This document shows, piece after piece, positions 16,723-24,896 of a stretch of 36,672 nt of DNA. The DNA lies in IMG/VR virus record IMGVR_UViG_3300048586_000435, positions 1 to 36,672 of that record; one strand, written 5' to 3'. The stretch is from a virus. Below the pieces are notes generated by a model. That model searched no databases, was not told the origin of the DNA, and saw only the letters and a list, made by a program, of their open reading frames with translations. The stretch's first letter is position 1; every line of letters starts with the position of its first letter. A program made the translations under genes and the position numbers.

Positions 16723-17670
16723 TTACTCCCCTTGTTTGGCTTTCATGGCTTGCTTGGCAGCCAGGAACTCTTCGGGCGTATGGCCCATCTTGCGGCACAG
16801 GGCCAGTTCGTCAGCGCTCAGCGCACCGCCCTGCGGCGGCTTGGTGGTGACCTTGCTGGCATCGGCGATGACCGGAGCACGACCGCACCATGCGGTGAAC
16901 TGCTCGCGGCCTGCTTCGGTACTGCAGAGGCCGGCATACATCGCCTTGTCAGCCGGAGCGACCTTTCCTTCGGCAATGGCAGCATCGACCAGCGCATTGA
17001 CCTTGGACTTTTCGATCTCGGCCAGCTTGGATTCCAGCTCCTGAGTGCGATTCAAGGCCAGCTGATGGGTGGCAGCAGGGACGAACTTGGTCGGGTCCTG
17101 CTGGGCGTTCAGTGCAATCTGTTGCTGCGCTTGCATGGCGTTGATGGCTGTCACGGCCTGTTCGGCAGTGGCATCCTCAGCCAGGCCCAGCAGCTGGGTC
17201 AGGACAAGGGGCAGTTTCACAGTGTGATCCTCTTGGTGGTTGAGAGCGGGGACATAGAGATTGGGCTTGTTGGTCAGGCCAGCGCTGAGCATCGCGAAGA
17301 CTTCGCGACTATCACTGAAGTAATCAAACGCTGGCGAATAGAAGCCGAACTTCTTCTCTTCCAGCAATTCGCTGCCTGCACCATTCCATTCCACACGGCC
17401 CCAGATTTCGCCTGTGCGGTTTTGCAGCTCGACAATCCAGCCGACCGCCTCGGTGTTGCCTTTGCGGGTTTCGGTGGCGTGTTCAACGTCGAATGGCAGC
17501 TTCATATCGAATTGAGCCACCACGCCATCTGGGTTGGAGTTATTCCAGCTACGACCATCTCGACCAGAGAATTGACCAGCCGGGATTAACGGCAGCCACA
17601 CTCCCTGCTCTTCTGCCACCATGCGGGACATGTCAAAGCAGATGGCCTTATGGATACGTTGGTGGTTCAT
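16723..17670 (-). CDS. I: Head maturation protease / scaffold gpI
   Basis: 315 residues from the ATG at 17670 (GGAGC upstream). Mu-like I protein: the N-terminal domain is a capsid maturation protease and the C-terminal half provides scaffold (Mu Z). Likely catalytic residues by family pattern are His64 (FDVEHAT) and Ser112 (FGFYSPAF). The C-terminal half is helical and Gln/Glu/Lys-rich (about 150-260). The C-terminal MGHTPEEFLAAKQAMKAKQ is a typical capsid-binding tail. Whether a separate Z start exists inside the frame was not resolved. Confidence 0.92.
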   Translation of the reverse strand: MNHQRIHKAICFDMSRMVAEEQGVWLPLIPAGQFSGRDGRSWNNSNPDGVVAQFDMKLPFDVEHATETRKGNTEAVGWIVELQNRTGEIWGRVEWNGAGSELLEEKKFGFYSPAFDYFSDSREVFAMLSAGLTNKPNLYVPALNHQEDHTVKLPLVLTQLLGLAEDATAEQAVTAINAMQAQQQIALNAQQDPTKFVPAATHQLALNRTQELESKLAEIEKSKVNALVDAAIAEGKVAPADKAMYAGLCSTEAGREQFTAWCGRAPVIADASKVTTKPPQGGALSADELALCRKMGHTPEEFLAAKQAMKAKQGE

Positions 17671-18045
17671 GATCGCTCCGTCACATAACAACCTCCCGCC
17701 TGGTGGCTTGGGTTGAATGGGTTTGTTTGGACGAATCGATAATGGGCCGGATTGGATGGCGGCCTGTAATGACGCTTTTCGCGCTAATCAGAGGGGGATG
17801 GCAGGGAGGCGGAGAGGGTTAACACGGTGATGACCGGTCATCACAGGATACAGATGGCGGGTCGGCTTGCCAATGTGATCGGGCAACGCTGACCCACCAC
17901 AATCATAAACGGGGTGATGGGGAGGATGGTGGAGCAGGCAGAAACCGGCACCTTCTACACCACCCCACACCATCTTTAAAACCGATTTAAATCGCCTCAG
18001 ATTCAAAAGCTGGGTAACTGTTCGTGCGATGGTAGCCAAAAACGC
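17671..18045. promoter_or_regulatory. Central 375-bp gap: candidate strong gyrase site region
   Basis: No convincing gene lies between F and I. The gap is about 1.3 kb from the exact centre of the prophage (about 19.2 kb). In Mu the strong gyrase site sits near the genome centre in the G/I gap. The gap holds an 18-bp perfect palindrome (17827..17844) and a TTTAAA-ACCGA-TTTAAA repeat (17975..17991). The assignment rests on position only. Confidence 0.5.
17827..17844. repeat. 18-bp perfect palindrome in the central gap
   Basis: GTGATGACCGGTCATCAC reads the same on both strands, with no spacer. It is near the centre of the prophage and outside any convincing gene. It could be a protein-binding site, or a landmark of the gyrase-site region. 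Confidence 0.9.
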
Positions 18046-18840
18046 CTATATCGGCTTAGAGAGCGTTTGGCGCAATGTTTGCTCCTTGGCTTTCAGGTCG
18101 TCTTGCAATGCCTGCTCGCGGCGCTTGCCCGGGTTGTAATCCCACCCCGGCTCGATGCCCTTTGGCAGCACCTCCGCTTCGCCGGTTCGCTTGTTCACCC
18201 ACTCGCTGGTGCCATCATTCGGTGCCGCAAACTTGAAGCCACTATCGCCTTCTTGCAACTTGGCGTATTCGAACTTGCTGATCTGGCGCACCCCGCAGGC
18301 GCAGCCCCAGCCGTTTGGCGGCATATGGGTTTGCCACCAGGGATCATCTATCGGCAGGGTGATGCCACGCCAGCTCAGGTGCAGGGCGCGGTGCTCCCGT
18401 GCCGGGCCGATGGTGTAGGTGAGATAGGGCATGGCCCGCTTGGTGCGCTCGATGCGCTGCCACTGGCCAGCGGCGCGGGCGGTGCGCATATTGGTGCGGT
18501 AAATGATCTTTAACCGCCCTTCACTGCCCAGTTGTACCGGCTTGGTTTCGCCGGTTAGCGGGTCATCCATCTGCTGAATACCCCACCAACCTGATTTGAC
18601 CAGCAGCGGTTTGAGCAGGTTGGCGAACTGCTGATAGGTCTGGCCCTGTTCCAGCGCCTGCTCGACCATAGCCCGCACCTCGACCAACAGATCGGCGTTG
18701 AGCATCTTGGCCACCGAGAAGGCGTTGCTGTGTTCCTCCTGCCAGACGTCGCGATAGTCAAAGCCGGGCTGCAGCCCCTTTTTCTTGAACCAGTCGAGCG
18801 CCTCTTTCGGCGGAAAGGCGGATGCTTTCGGCTCAGGCAT
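18046..18840 (-). CDS. F: Head morphogenesis protein gpF (Mu gp30)
   Basis: 264 residues from the ATG at 18840, which has GGGGG 9 nt upstream; an in-frame ATG at 18849 is possible. Phage head morphogenesis (SPP1 gp7-like/Mu F) family: RTNMRTARAAGQWQRIERTKRAMPYLTYTIG, REHRALHLSWRGITLPIDDPWW and MPPNGWGCACGVRQIS are diagnostic. The protein is a minor capsid component attached to the portal. It overlaps the portal stop by a few bases. Confidence 0.92.
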   Translation of the reverse strand: MPEPKASAFPPKEALDWFKKKGLQPGFDYRDVWQEEHSNAFSVAKMLNADLLVEVRAMVEQALEQGQTYQQFANLLKPLLVKSGWWGIQQMDDPLTGETKPVQLGSEGRLKIIYRTNMRTARAAGQWQRIERTKRAMPYLTYTIGPAREHRALHLSWRGITLPIDDPWWQTHMPPNGWGCACGVRQISKFEYAKLQEGDSGFKFAAPNDGTSEWVNKRTGEAEVLPKGIEPGWDYNPGKRREQALQDDLKAKEQTLRQTLSKPI

Positions 18841-20416
18841 CTTGAACATCCCCCATGCCGCGCATCCGGAACAGGTAATCGGCCAGCTGCGGGGTGAACT
18901 GCTCGGCGGTCAGGTTCTCTTGCAGCTTGAGCAGGCCATCGCTGAACTCGTCGAAGGTGGTGGCCTTGGCCGCCAGCTCGATGATCGGGTTCATAAAGTC
19001 ATCGCCGCCCACCTCTACCCAGTCGCTCATGGCTTCTTCGGTCAGCTGCTCGATGGCCTGTTCGTTCGGCTGCTGGATACGGTTGATGGCCAAGCGCTGG
19101 GGCTGCTGGCGCTGCTCACTTTTACGGTTCAGTGCCAGCGGCTGCACGGCGGCGGCCTCCATCACTGTCAGCGGTTTGAGCACCGCCTCATCGGTTTTCG
19201 GATCGGCAAAGCCGAACTTGTCCCGCATTTCGCTTTCGCTGATGCGCATGCCACGGTCAATCAGCGGCATCAAGCTTTCAACGGTGACCTTGAGGTCTTC
19301 CGGCTCCGGCACCCGGATGCAGACGCGCGGGTAAGTCTGCTGCACGCCCCAGTTGAGGATGATGAATGGCTTGACCAGGTATTCGTTAATAGTGGATTCG
19401 AGCTGGCGGGCATCCCACTTGGCAATATCCAGCCGCACCTCGTTATGCACCGTAGCCTGAGCGCGGCTGCTGCCATTCTCGGTGGTCATGGTCTGGCCGA
19501 GCGTAGCCTTGCTGATCTCTTCGTTGCACCAGCGCACCATGCTTTCGAACAGAGTATCGCCGCCGTTGCCCTTCGCGGTTTCGACCAGCTCGACCATCAT
19601 GCTATCTGGGATGATGGCGCCCGAGTCGCTGGCGATGGTGGCGATGGCGTTCTTGAGGGTGGCGATCTGATCAACAGTGGCGTTCGGACCGTACTTGCCC
19701 ACCCGAATGGGGATGCCGAACACCTCGGCAAAGGCCCACCAGTCGCGGATAGTGAACGACTTGAGCATATACATCACGGCGCACAGGCGGGTCAGGCCGT
19801 TGCGCCAGATGCTGCCAGACTTGGTGCGCGGCAGATGCACGATAAATTTATAGGGCTCCAGCGGTTTACCCTGGGGCGCATCGTCGCTAATCAGCAGGAT
19901 CTCGCTCAGGGTCTCGGCATCGGGGCGCAGATAGCGGGGGTCAACCCACTTGTAATCTTTCGGCACCCACGGGGTGCGGCTGGTATCCCACAGGATCTGA
20001 CATACCCCCATGCCCTTGCCAAGTCCATCAAGCAGGTCAAAGAACAGCTCTGGGATCTGGTCGCTATCCATCAGCTTGCGCACTTCATCCGCCATCTTCT
20101 GATCGGCGGCATCGTCGCTGGCTGCTTCCACGCTGGGGGGCTGGGCCGCTACCGCCAGCTTGCGGGTGCGCAGCACGCTGGCGTAATGAAGATCCCGCTC
20201 TTCGATCTCTTCGGCCAGCGTCATGTAGTCCTGCGGGTTATTGCCATCCACCACCGAGCGCAGCAGGCCAGCCAGCCGCATCGGGGTGATGGTGCTGGCC
20301 ACCGTGTTGGGGCGCGGGTTGCGCACGCTGGTAGTGTGAGCGAGCGCGATATCTTCGCTCAGCGCGGGCTTGTCGGGTTTTATTGGGTTGCCCCGTGCAT
20401 CGAGAATGGTGGTCAC
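18833..20416 (-). CDS. Portal protein gp29 (DUF935 family)
   Basis: 527 residues, Mu gp29 portal family: a dodecameric ring at one capsid vertex through which DNA is packed. Family segments are MTTILDARGNPIK at the N-terminus, EEIEERDLHYASVLRTRKLAV, LDGLGKGMGVCQILWD and DWWAFAEVFGIPIRVGKYG. SGAIIPDSMMVELVETAKGNGGDTLFESMVRWCNEEISKATLGQTMTTE is also conserved. The start is GTG (20414..20416), overlapping the terminase stop as GTGA, so translation is coupled. Confidence 0.95.
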   Translation of the reverse strand: MTTILDARGNPIKPDKPALSEDIALAHTTSVRNPRPNTVASTITPMRLAGLLRSVVDGNNPQDYMTLAEEIEERDLHYASVLRTRKLAVAAQPPSVEAASDDAADQKMADEVRKLMDSDQIPELFFDLLDGLGKGMGVCQILWDTSRTPWVPKDYKWVDPRYLRPDAETLSEILLISDDAPQGKPLEPYKFIVHLPRTKSGSIWRNGLTRLCAVMYMLKSFTIRDWWAFAEVFGIPIRVGKYGPNATVDQIATLKNAIATIASDSGAIIPDSMMVELVETAKGNGGDTLFESMVRWCNEEISKATLGQTMTTENGSSRAQATVHNEVRLDIAKWDARQLESTINEYLVKPFIILNWGVQQTYPRVCIRVPEPEDLKVTVESLMPLIDRGMRISESEMRDKFGFADPKTDEAVLKPLTVMEAAAVQPLALNRKSEQRQQPQRLAINRIQQPNEQAIEQLTEEAMSDWVEVGGDDFMNPIIELAAKATTFDEFSDGLLKLQENLTAEQFTPQLADYLFRMRGMGDVQDA

Positions 20417-22008
20417 AGTAATCCGCCTCCGTTACGCAGGCCACGGGTCAGGTTCATCTGCCGTTGGCCATCGTTGTCTTTTGCTGGCGCACCCACCTTG
20501 GCGATGCGGTGCAGCTCGTAAATCTGGTTTTCAGCACGGCTGGCCAGATAGGCCAGAAAGATGGCCACCGCCGAGTCGCCGTGACGCTTGTTGCCATCGC
20601 TGCCCTGGGTGCGGCTGTCGTCAATGCCGGGGGTGCCACGGTAGATCTGGATCTGCCCCAAGTCGGTGATGATGTCTTCGTGCTTGGGCAGCTCCAGCTC
20701 ATCATCTTCAAACGCCGCTTTGAAGCGCGGCATGTTCTCGCGGTAGAAGCCGACAGACAGCATCACCTGCACCACCTCTTGGCCGTAGCGATAGGCGGCC
20801 TGTTCGGCCAGATACTGGCCATTGCCACGGGCGTCGAGCCAGACGCCATCGCGGCGCGGCAGGCGATCGCAGATGAAATAAAGCGCTTGCTCCTGCTGTT
20901 TGAAAGGGGTGTTCTTGAGCTCGACGGTGAACGGTACCCGGCGGCGGGTATCCGGTAGCACCTCAATGGGGGCGAATACCGTCAGGTCACCCGAGCGGGC
21001 AAAGTCTTCGCCCAGGGCGTGGCGATGGCTGCGATCCAGCTTCATCAGTTCGGGGAACACGTCGGCCTCCAGCCACTCCTGCATCTCGCCGTTGCGCTCA
21101 GACTCGCTGGCGTTGTTGAAGGCGGCCGAGCCAGTAAAGCGCAGCACGGGGCCATCACCACAGGCGGCCCGCTCGCGCAGGCCACGGCTGATATAGGCAC
21201 CGCCGCCACTCTTTGGCTCGCAGTAGTACTCTTCCAGGGCGTCTTCTTCGGTGGCGCAGTCTGACAGCAGCTCTTCCAGCCACTTGCGCTCCCCCTCTTC
21301 GCTCCACTCCTCTTTCTTCTTGACCTGACAGATCCGCTTGTAAAGCCCTTCGTTACAGGCGGTTTCGATATCGATGCGGTGAACAGAGTAGCTTTTGCGC
21401 TTGCCTGCGCGGGTTTCTGTGATCAGGGTATTGAACAGGTTCTCGATACCGTTATGGGTCGAGATGATGCGCACCTTGCTACCCCACATCGTCAAGGCGT
21501 TGGCGGCTTTGAGGATAGCGGCAAGGTCTTTGTGAAAGGCCCCTTCATCGATCACCACGTTGCCCTGCATACCCCGCAAGTTGCTGGGGTTCGAGCTGAG
21601 CGCCTTGATCTTGAAGCCACTGGCGAAGTTGATGACATAGACCAGGATGTCTTTGTCTTCATCGACCAGCACCTCTTCGCCAATCTCGGTGGCGGCAAAG
21701 TCGTAGGCCTTGGTCCACATAGAGGCGGCCTCGATAAACTCGCGGGCCATGTCTTTGGTGGTGCCGACATAGAAGGTATCGCAGCCGCCAGCGGCAACGG
21801 ACATGGAGCCATTGAGTGCGGCATCTGCCGCCTCTGCCCAGGTCAGGCCGGTTCGCCGCGACTTCTCGGCAATCTTGATTTTTGCCTGGTCAGCGATCCA
21901 GCGCTTTTGATAGGGCAGCAGCACCTCGTTGGGATCGAACTGGCCGCCTATGATGGCGGCCGCTGACTGATTGCGAAGCTGGTTTTCTGCGGCGGTCAGG
22001 TGGTTCAT
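20413..22008 (-). CDS. Terminase large subunit gp28
   Basis: 531 residues from the ATG at 22008 (ATGA overlap with the small gene upstream). Packaging motor: the N-terminal ATPase has the Mu-type variant P-loop KSRRTGLTW (49-57) and Walker B VVIDEGAF (151-158). The C-terminal RNase-H-like nuclease has acidic positions in GEDFARSGD (333-341), LDARGNG (391-397) and RHGDSAVA (475-482). It cuts and packs headful DNA including flanking host sequence in Mu-type phages. Works with gp27. Confidence 0.95.
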   Translation of the reverse strand: MNHLTAAENQLRNQSAAAIIGGQFDPNEVLLPYQKRWIADQAKIKIAEKSRRTGLTWAEAADAALNGSMSVAAGGCDTFYVGTTKDMAREFIEAASMWTKAYDFAATEIGEEVLVDEDKDILVYVINFASGFKIKALSSNPSNLRGMQGNVVIDEGAFHKDLAAILKAANALTMWGSKVRIISTHNGIENLFNTLITETRAGKRKSYSVHRIDIETACNEGLYKRICQVKKKEEWSEEGERKWLEELLSDCATEEDALEEYYCEPKSGGGAYISRGLRERAACGDGPVLRFTGSAAFNNASESERNGEMQEWLEADVFPELMKLDRSHRHALGEDFARSGDLTVFAPIEVLPDTRRRVPFTVELKNTPFKQQEQALYFICDRLPRRDGVWLDARGNGQYLAEQAAYRYGQEVVQVMLSVGFYRENMPRFKAAFEDDELELPKHEDIITDLGQIQIYRGTPGIDDSRTQGSDGNKRHGDSAVAIFLAYLASRAENQIYELHRIAKVGAPAKDNDGQRQMNLTRGLRNGGGLL

Positions 22009-22169
22009 GGCATCTGGCTCCAGATCGCGAACACACAGGCAAAGAGAGTCCACCCTGACAACAACCCACTGGTAAACGCCTTCCACCACTCATCGTGCTG
22101 GCTCCATCGAATAAAGCCAACGGGGCCGATGAAGGCCATCCAGCACAGGAAAATATCAACGAGAGTCAT
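22005..22169 (-). CDS. Small two-helix membrane protein between terminase genes
   Basis: 54 residues, MTLVDIFLCWMAFIGPVGFI... ...FTSGLLSGWTLFACVFAIWSQMP. Two hydrophobic segments (about 3-20 and 35-50) flank a short polar HDEWWK turn. Its start overlaps the gp27 stop by one base and its stop overlaps the terminase ATG (ATGA), strong evidence for translation. No family recognised; holin-like or envelope function is possible but unproven. Confidence 0.75.
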   Translation of the reverse strand: MTLVDIFLCWMAFIGPVGFIRWSQHDEWWKAFTSGLLSGWTLFACVFAIWSQMP

Positions 22170-22750
22170 CACGCAATCCCCAAAATCTGGCGCCGGATCT
22201 CGGCAGCGGTCTCTGCAGTCAGCCCTGCCGACTTAACAATCTTCTCGGCAGCGGTGGCGGCCTCGGCGGCGAACGCGGCGCGGATCTCTTTCTCGACTTT
22301 GTGGCTGGTCATGGCCGCCTGCTCCACCCGCTGGATAACCAGCGCCAGCTGGCCAAGCGATTTCGGGTCAATCATCTTGCCCTCTTCGCCGTCGCTGGCA
22401 TCCATCATCTTCATGGATGTTTCGAACGCCATGGTGCGCACGAACTCCTGTAGCAGCTTGCCCACCTCTGAGGTGGGGGCCTGACCCAGCTTGGCCGTCC
22501 AGACCTCGGCCACTTCGCGGGCCTGCGCCATGCGGCTGCCTGCCTCTTCCATCCGTTTGGCAAACCGGTTCAGGCCGGTGCGGCTGATCTGCTCTTCCGG
22601 CGGCAGGCCGGATTCCACGATCAGCTGATTCACCTCGGCCAAAATATCCTTCTGCGACATCGAGCCAGAGCGCAGCATGGCCGCCAGCTGGCTGCGGATA
22701 TCGTCAGGCAGCTGCTGGATCTTGCTCTTGGTGTTCTTCTTGGTGGTCAT
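22169..22750 (-). CDS. gp27-like protein (DUF3486), likely terminase small subunit
   Basis: 193 residues. N-terminal KIQQLPDDIRSQLAAMLRSGSMSQKDILAEVN, then GLPPEEQISRTGLNRFAKRME, is the DUF3486/Mu gp27 signature: a helix-turn-helix-like DNA-recognition region. The rest is helical (EVAEVWTAKLGQAPTSEVGKLLQEFVRTMAF). Immediately upstream of terminase large subunit, as in Mu, so it probably recognises the packaging start at the phage left end. Confidence 0.9.
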   Translation of the reverse strand: MTTKKNTKSKIQQLPDDIRSQLAAMLRSGSMSQKDILAEVNQLIVESGLPPEEQISRTGLNRFAKRMEEAGSRMAQAREVAEVWTAKLGQAPTSEVGKLLQEFVRTMAFETSMKMMDASDGEEGKMIDPKSLGQLALVIQRVEQAAMTSHKVEKEIRAAFAAEAATAAEKIVKSAGLTAETAAEIRRQILGIA

Positions 22751-22752
22751 GG

Positions 22753-22881
22753 TTACCCCAGCAGCTTGTCAATCAGCGGGGCGGTGCAGCCCCACAATGC
22801 GGTGACCGGATCGCCAAACAGCAGCAGCGCCAGCAGGTAGCCGACGCCAATCATGGCGGTGATATCCAGCAGGCGGTTCAT
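22753..22881 (-). CDS. Small membrane protein (42 aa)
   Basis: MNRLLDITAMIGVGYLLALLLF... with a single strong hydrophobic helix (about residues 8-22) and a second mildly hydrophobic part. AAGGTG precedes the ATG at 22881. An in-frame ATG at 22899 overlaps the previous stop. Its stop lies 2 nt before gp27. It is in the lysis/packaging part of the late operon; no family recognised. Confidence 0.65.
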   Translation of the reverse strand: MNRLLDITAMIGVGYLLALLLFGDPVTALWGCTAPLIDKLLG

Positions 22882-22891
22882 GCTTGGCACC

Positions 22892-23140
22892 TTACGCATG
22901 GCCAAGCCGACGCGCGCGGCGCTGGGCGCGTTGCGCCTTGGCCTGACGATTGGCACGTTTGACAGAAGGCTGACGGCCGTTGAAGGCTGGCCGATATCCT
23001 CTATCGCGCCTGATATGGCGCACCGCCTCATCCATCTTCACATAATGCTGAGCCAAGTTATGAAGCGGTGGATTTCCGAAGAGATCACCAAACCAACCCA
23101 ATACGCCAAGCAGCAAGCTTTTCATCGTTCGATTCCCCAT
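22892..23140 (-). CDS. Small basic protein with hydrophobic N-terminus
   Basis: 82 residues, MGNRTMKSLLLGVLGWFGDLFGNPP followed by a very Arg/Lys/Gln-rich second half (SVKRANRQAKAQRAQRRARR). GGAGT precedes the ATG at 23140. The amphipathic N-terminus suggests membrane association, and the basic tail nucleic-acid or phospholipid contact. Not recognised; lies among lysis and packaging genes. Confidence 0.65.
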   Translation of the reverse strand: MGNRTMKSLLLGVLGWFGDLFGNPPLHNLAQHYVKMDEAVRHIRRDRGYRPAFNGRQPSVKRANRQAKAQRAQRRARRLGHA

Positions 23141-23142
23141 GA

Positions 23143-23436
23143 TTACTCCGGACGCGGTTTCTTGACACCCGGCACGGTGGCGGCGCCAGTGGCGACATCA
23201 ATCCCGCGGCCGGTGATTTTGGCGATCAGGGTATTGCCCAGTTCGCGTTGGGTGATCAGCCCCTGTTCGGCCAGCCAGCTGATGTGGGTGCGCACCGCAT
23301 CGCGGCTGATCTTGTGGCCGTACTGGTCGAGACAGGAATCGAGGATCGATTCGTTGGCCTCATAGCCCGGCATTTCATGGAGTGAGCGCAGCATGACCAG
23401 CCGCTGGTCTGCGGTAACAAGCTCTTTGAATGACAT
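23143..23436 (-). CDS. Mu gp26-like winged-helix protein (VpaChn25_0724 type)
   Basis: 97 residues. The sequence QRLVMLRSLHEMPGYEANESILDSCLDQYGHKISRDAVRTHISWLAEQGLI is a winged-helix fold; the middle-late position and sequence match the Mu gp26-type family. It ends with VPGVKKPRPE. It may be a regulator or packaging accessory; function unknown. The ATG at 23436 has GGGGG upstream. Confidence 0.8.
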   Translation of the reverse strand: MSFKELVTADQRLVMLRSLHEMPGYEANESILDSCLDQYGHKISRDAVRTHISWLAEQGLITQRELGNTLIAKITGRGIDVATGAATVPGVKKPRPE

Positions 23437-23447
23437 ATAACCCCCGT

Positions 23448-23771
23448 TTATTTTTCGTTTAAACGCTGCTCAAGCAGCAGCTGTGCGACGTGATTGACCG
23501 GGCGCAGGGCCTCATGCAGTGCTTTGATATCCCCCCGCATCTCGGCCATATCAAGGCGCAGCGCGTTGACTTCATCCCGCGTGGGCAGGGATTCGACTTT
23601 ATCTTCGAGAGCGGCGAGGCGGGTGCTGTGGTCAGCCATGGTCGTTTCCACCTTGTTCAAGTCCTCACGGCGGGCAAAGGTTTTGCTCAGCCACAGCATG
23701 GCGATGGTCGCCAGAATCGCTGCGGCCGTGGTAATCACCCCCCACCAACGCGGGATCCAGTCAAACTCCAT
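23448..23771 (-). CDS. DUF2730-family protein (Mu gp25-like)
   Basis: 107 residues from the ATG at 23771. One N-terminal membrane helix (about 9-28, WWGVITTAAAILATIAMLWL), then a coiled-coil/helical region with LAALEDKVESLPTRDEVNALRLDMAEMRGDIKALHEAL, which is the DUF2730 signature. Type II membrane orientation likely, possibly part of the lysis cassette (spanin-like role is only inference). Overlaps the zinc-finger gene by 11 nt. Confidence 0.85.
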   Translation of the reverse strand: MEFDWIPRWWGVITTAAAILATIAMLWLSKTFARREDLNKVETTMADHSTRLAALEDKVESLPTRDEVNALRLDMAEMRGDIKALHEALRPVNHVAQLLLEQRLNEK

Positions 23772-24000
23772 AGCGATGTCTCCCCGCTTTCTCGTTGTGG
23801 CTCTGGCACGGTACGCAGCGCACCGCATCCGGTTCGGCCTGCAGTCGCGCAGCGGCGATCTGCTCCCCACAGAACAGGCAATAGCGATTCCCGTGCTCGT
23901 CCTGATCCGGTTGTTCCTGGCGGTGGTGCCGCGCGTTGGCGATAGCCCGCTCGCGAAACTCCTGCTCTTGTTGTTGTGCGCGATCAAACAGGTCGGTCAT
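23761..24000 (-). CDS. DksA/TraR-type zinc-finger protein
   Basis: 79 residues from the ATG at 24000 (ATGA overlap with the holin gene). C41-x2-C44 and C62-x2-C65 form the four-Cys zinc finger (YCLFCGEQI ... VRCVPCQ) of the TraR/DksA family, preceded by a helical arm. TraR-like phage proteins bind the RNA-polymerase secondary channel and can shift host transcription; whether this copy does so is unknown. Confidence 0.88.
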   Translation of the reverse strand: MTDLFDRAQQQEQEFRERAIANARHHRQEQPDQDEHGNRYCLFCGEQIAAARLQAEPDAVRCVPCQSHNEKAGRHRYGV

Positions 24001-24605
24001 CTGGCCCTCGTCAGCAGCTTGGAGACAGTGCCGGTGATCACCGCGCCCACCTTCTGGCCGCTGGCCTTGGGATGGGGGGCGAAACCGTCGAGGGTGCGCA
24101 GGCCGAGATACGCCCAAGCGGGGGTGAGCAGCAGCAGCACCATGTCGAAATCAGCGCCGGTGCCATAGCCAAAGGCTTGGAGCACGCTGAACAGCACCAC
24201 GTAAATGGCCGAGACTTGCCAGCTCTGGCGCGCCATCAGCGGGCGGGTGTGGCGCACGTACTCGTCTTTGTTGGCATCCCCTTCACGGATGGTCTGTTGG
24301 GTGGTGGCCTGCTCGGCCTGCAGATCGGCGGTTTCCAGCTCGCGGCGGCGGTTCTGTTCTTTCTCCAGCTCTACCTTGATTTTTTGCAGCTCGACCAGGG
24401 CGGTGGGATCGGTGATGCGGTTGAGTTGGTCCTCAATGGATGCCTGCTGCTGGGCTGCAGTCAGGTTGATGCCAGATACCTGCTCGACCATATCGGCCAC
24501 CTTATTCGCGGTATCGCTGCCACCAAACAGGCTGGCGATACCCCGGATCATGGCTGGGCCCTGCTGCACCGCCAGCGCGGCCAGTGCGGGGATTAACGGG
24601 ATCAT
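23997..24605 (-). CDS. Holin (3TM family)
   Basis: 202 residues. Hydrophobic N-terminus (MIPLIPALAALAVQQGPAMIRGIASLFGG), a long charged helical middle (ELQKIKVELEKEQNRRRELETADLQAEQ), then RPLMARQSWQVSAIYVVLFSVLQAFG and FDMVLLLLTPAWAYLGLRTLDGF as membrane segments. This layout, with the HTRPLMAR motif before the last helices, is the 3TM holin family. It sits with the lysozyme gene and would form the membrane lesion at lysis. Confidence 0.82.
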   Translation of the reverse strand: MIPLIPALAALAVQQGPAMIRGIASLFGGSDTANKVADMVEQVSGINLTAAQQQASIEDQLNRITDPTALVELQKIKVELEKEQNRRRELETADLQAEQATTQQTIREGDANKDEYVRHTRPLMARQSWQVSAIYVVLFSVLQAFGYGTGADFDMVLLLLTPAWAYLGLRTLDGFAPHPKASGQKVGAVITGTVSKLLTRAR

Positions 24606-24895
24606 GATGCGTCCTTATTAAAGAGGGCCCGCAAGTTGGCGCAGTGCATCGCCACCTTTTCGTTGCAGGTCGTGAGGATCTTGAAGCGGTGCTTGTTGCG
24701 GGCCTGATAGACATCGGCCGGAGTGACCGAGCGCCAGCCCTTGGCGAACTGGCTTTGCATGGTGCCGTCATGGCTATGGAACGGCACACTGCGATCGACA
24801 TCGCACTCGGCAATGCCCTGTTCGGCCGCCTCGCGCTCCAATGTCAGCCGCTGCTCGCGGCCATGGTCAAAGCTCCACTGCCAGTTGCGGCCCAT
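24602..24895 (-). CDS. Unrecognised protein in the lysis cassette
   Basis: 97 residues without a membrane helix or signal peptide. Visible parts are RNWQWSFDHGREQRLTLEREAAEQG, VDRSVPFHSHDGTMQSQFAKGW and a C-terminal NEKVAMHCANLRALFNKD. It has tight stop/start spacing with the lysozyme and an ATGA overlap with the holin, so it is certainly within the operon. Function unknown. Confidence 0.7.
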   Translation of the reverse strand: MGRNWQWSFDHGREQRLTLEREAAEQGIAECDVDRSVPFHSHDGTMQSQFAKGWRSVTPADVYQARNKHRFKILTTCNEKVAMHCANLRALFNKDAS

Positions 24896-24896
24896 A

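Noticed and set aside
18785-20521. Plus-strand open frame of 578 codons
   Set aside because: Antisense to the portal gene, low-complexity His/Gly/Leu-rich translation, no start signal; a shadow.
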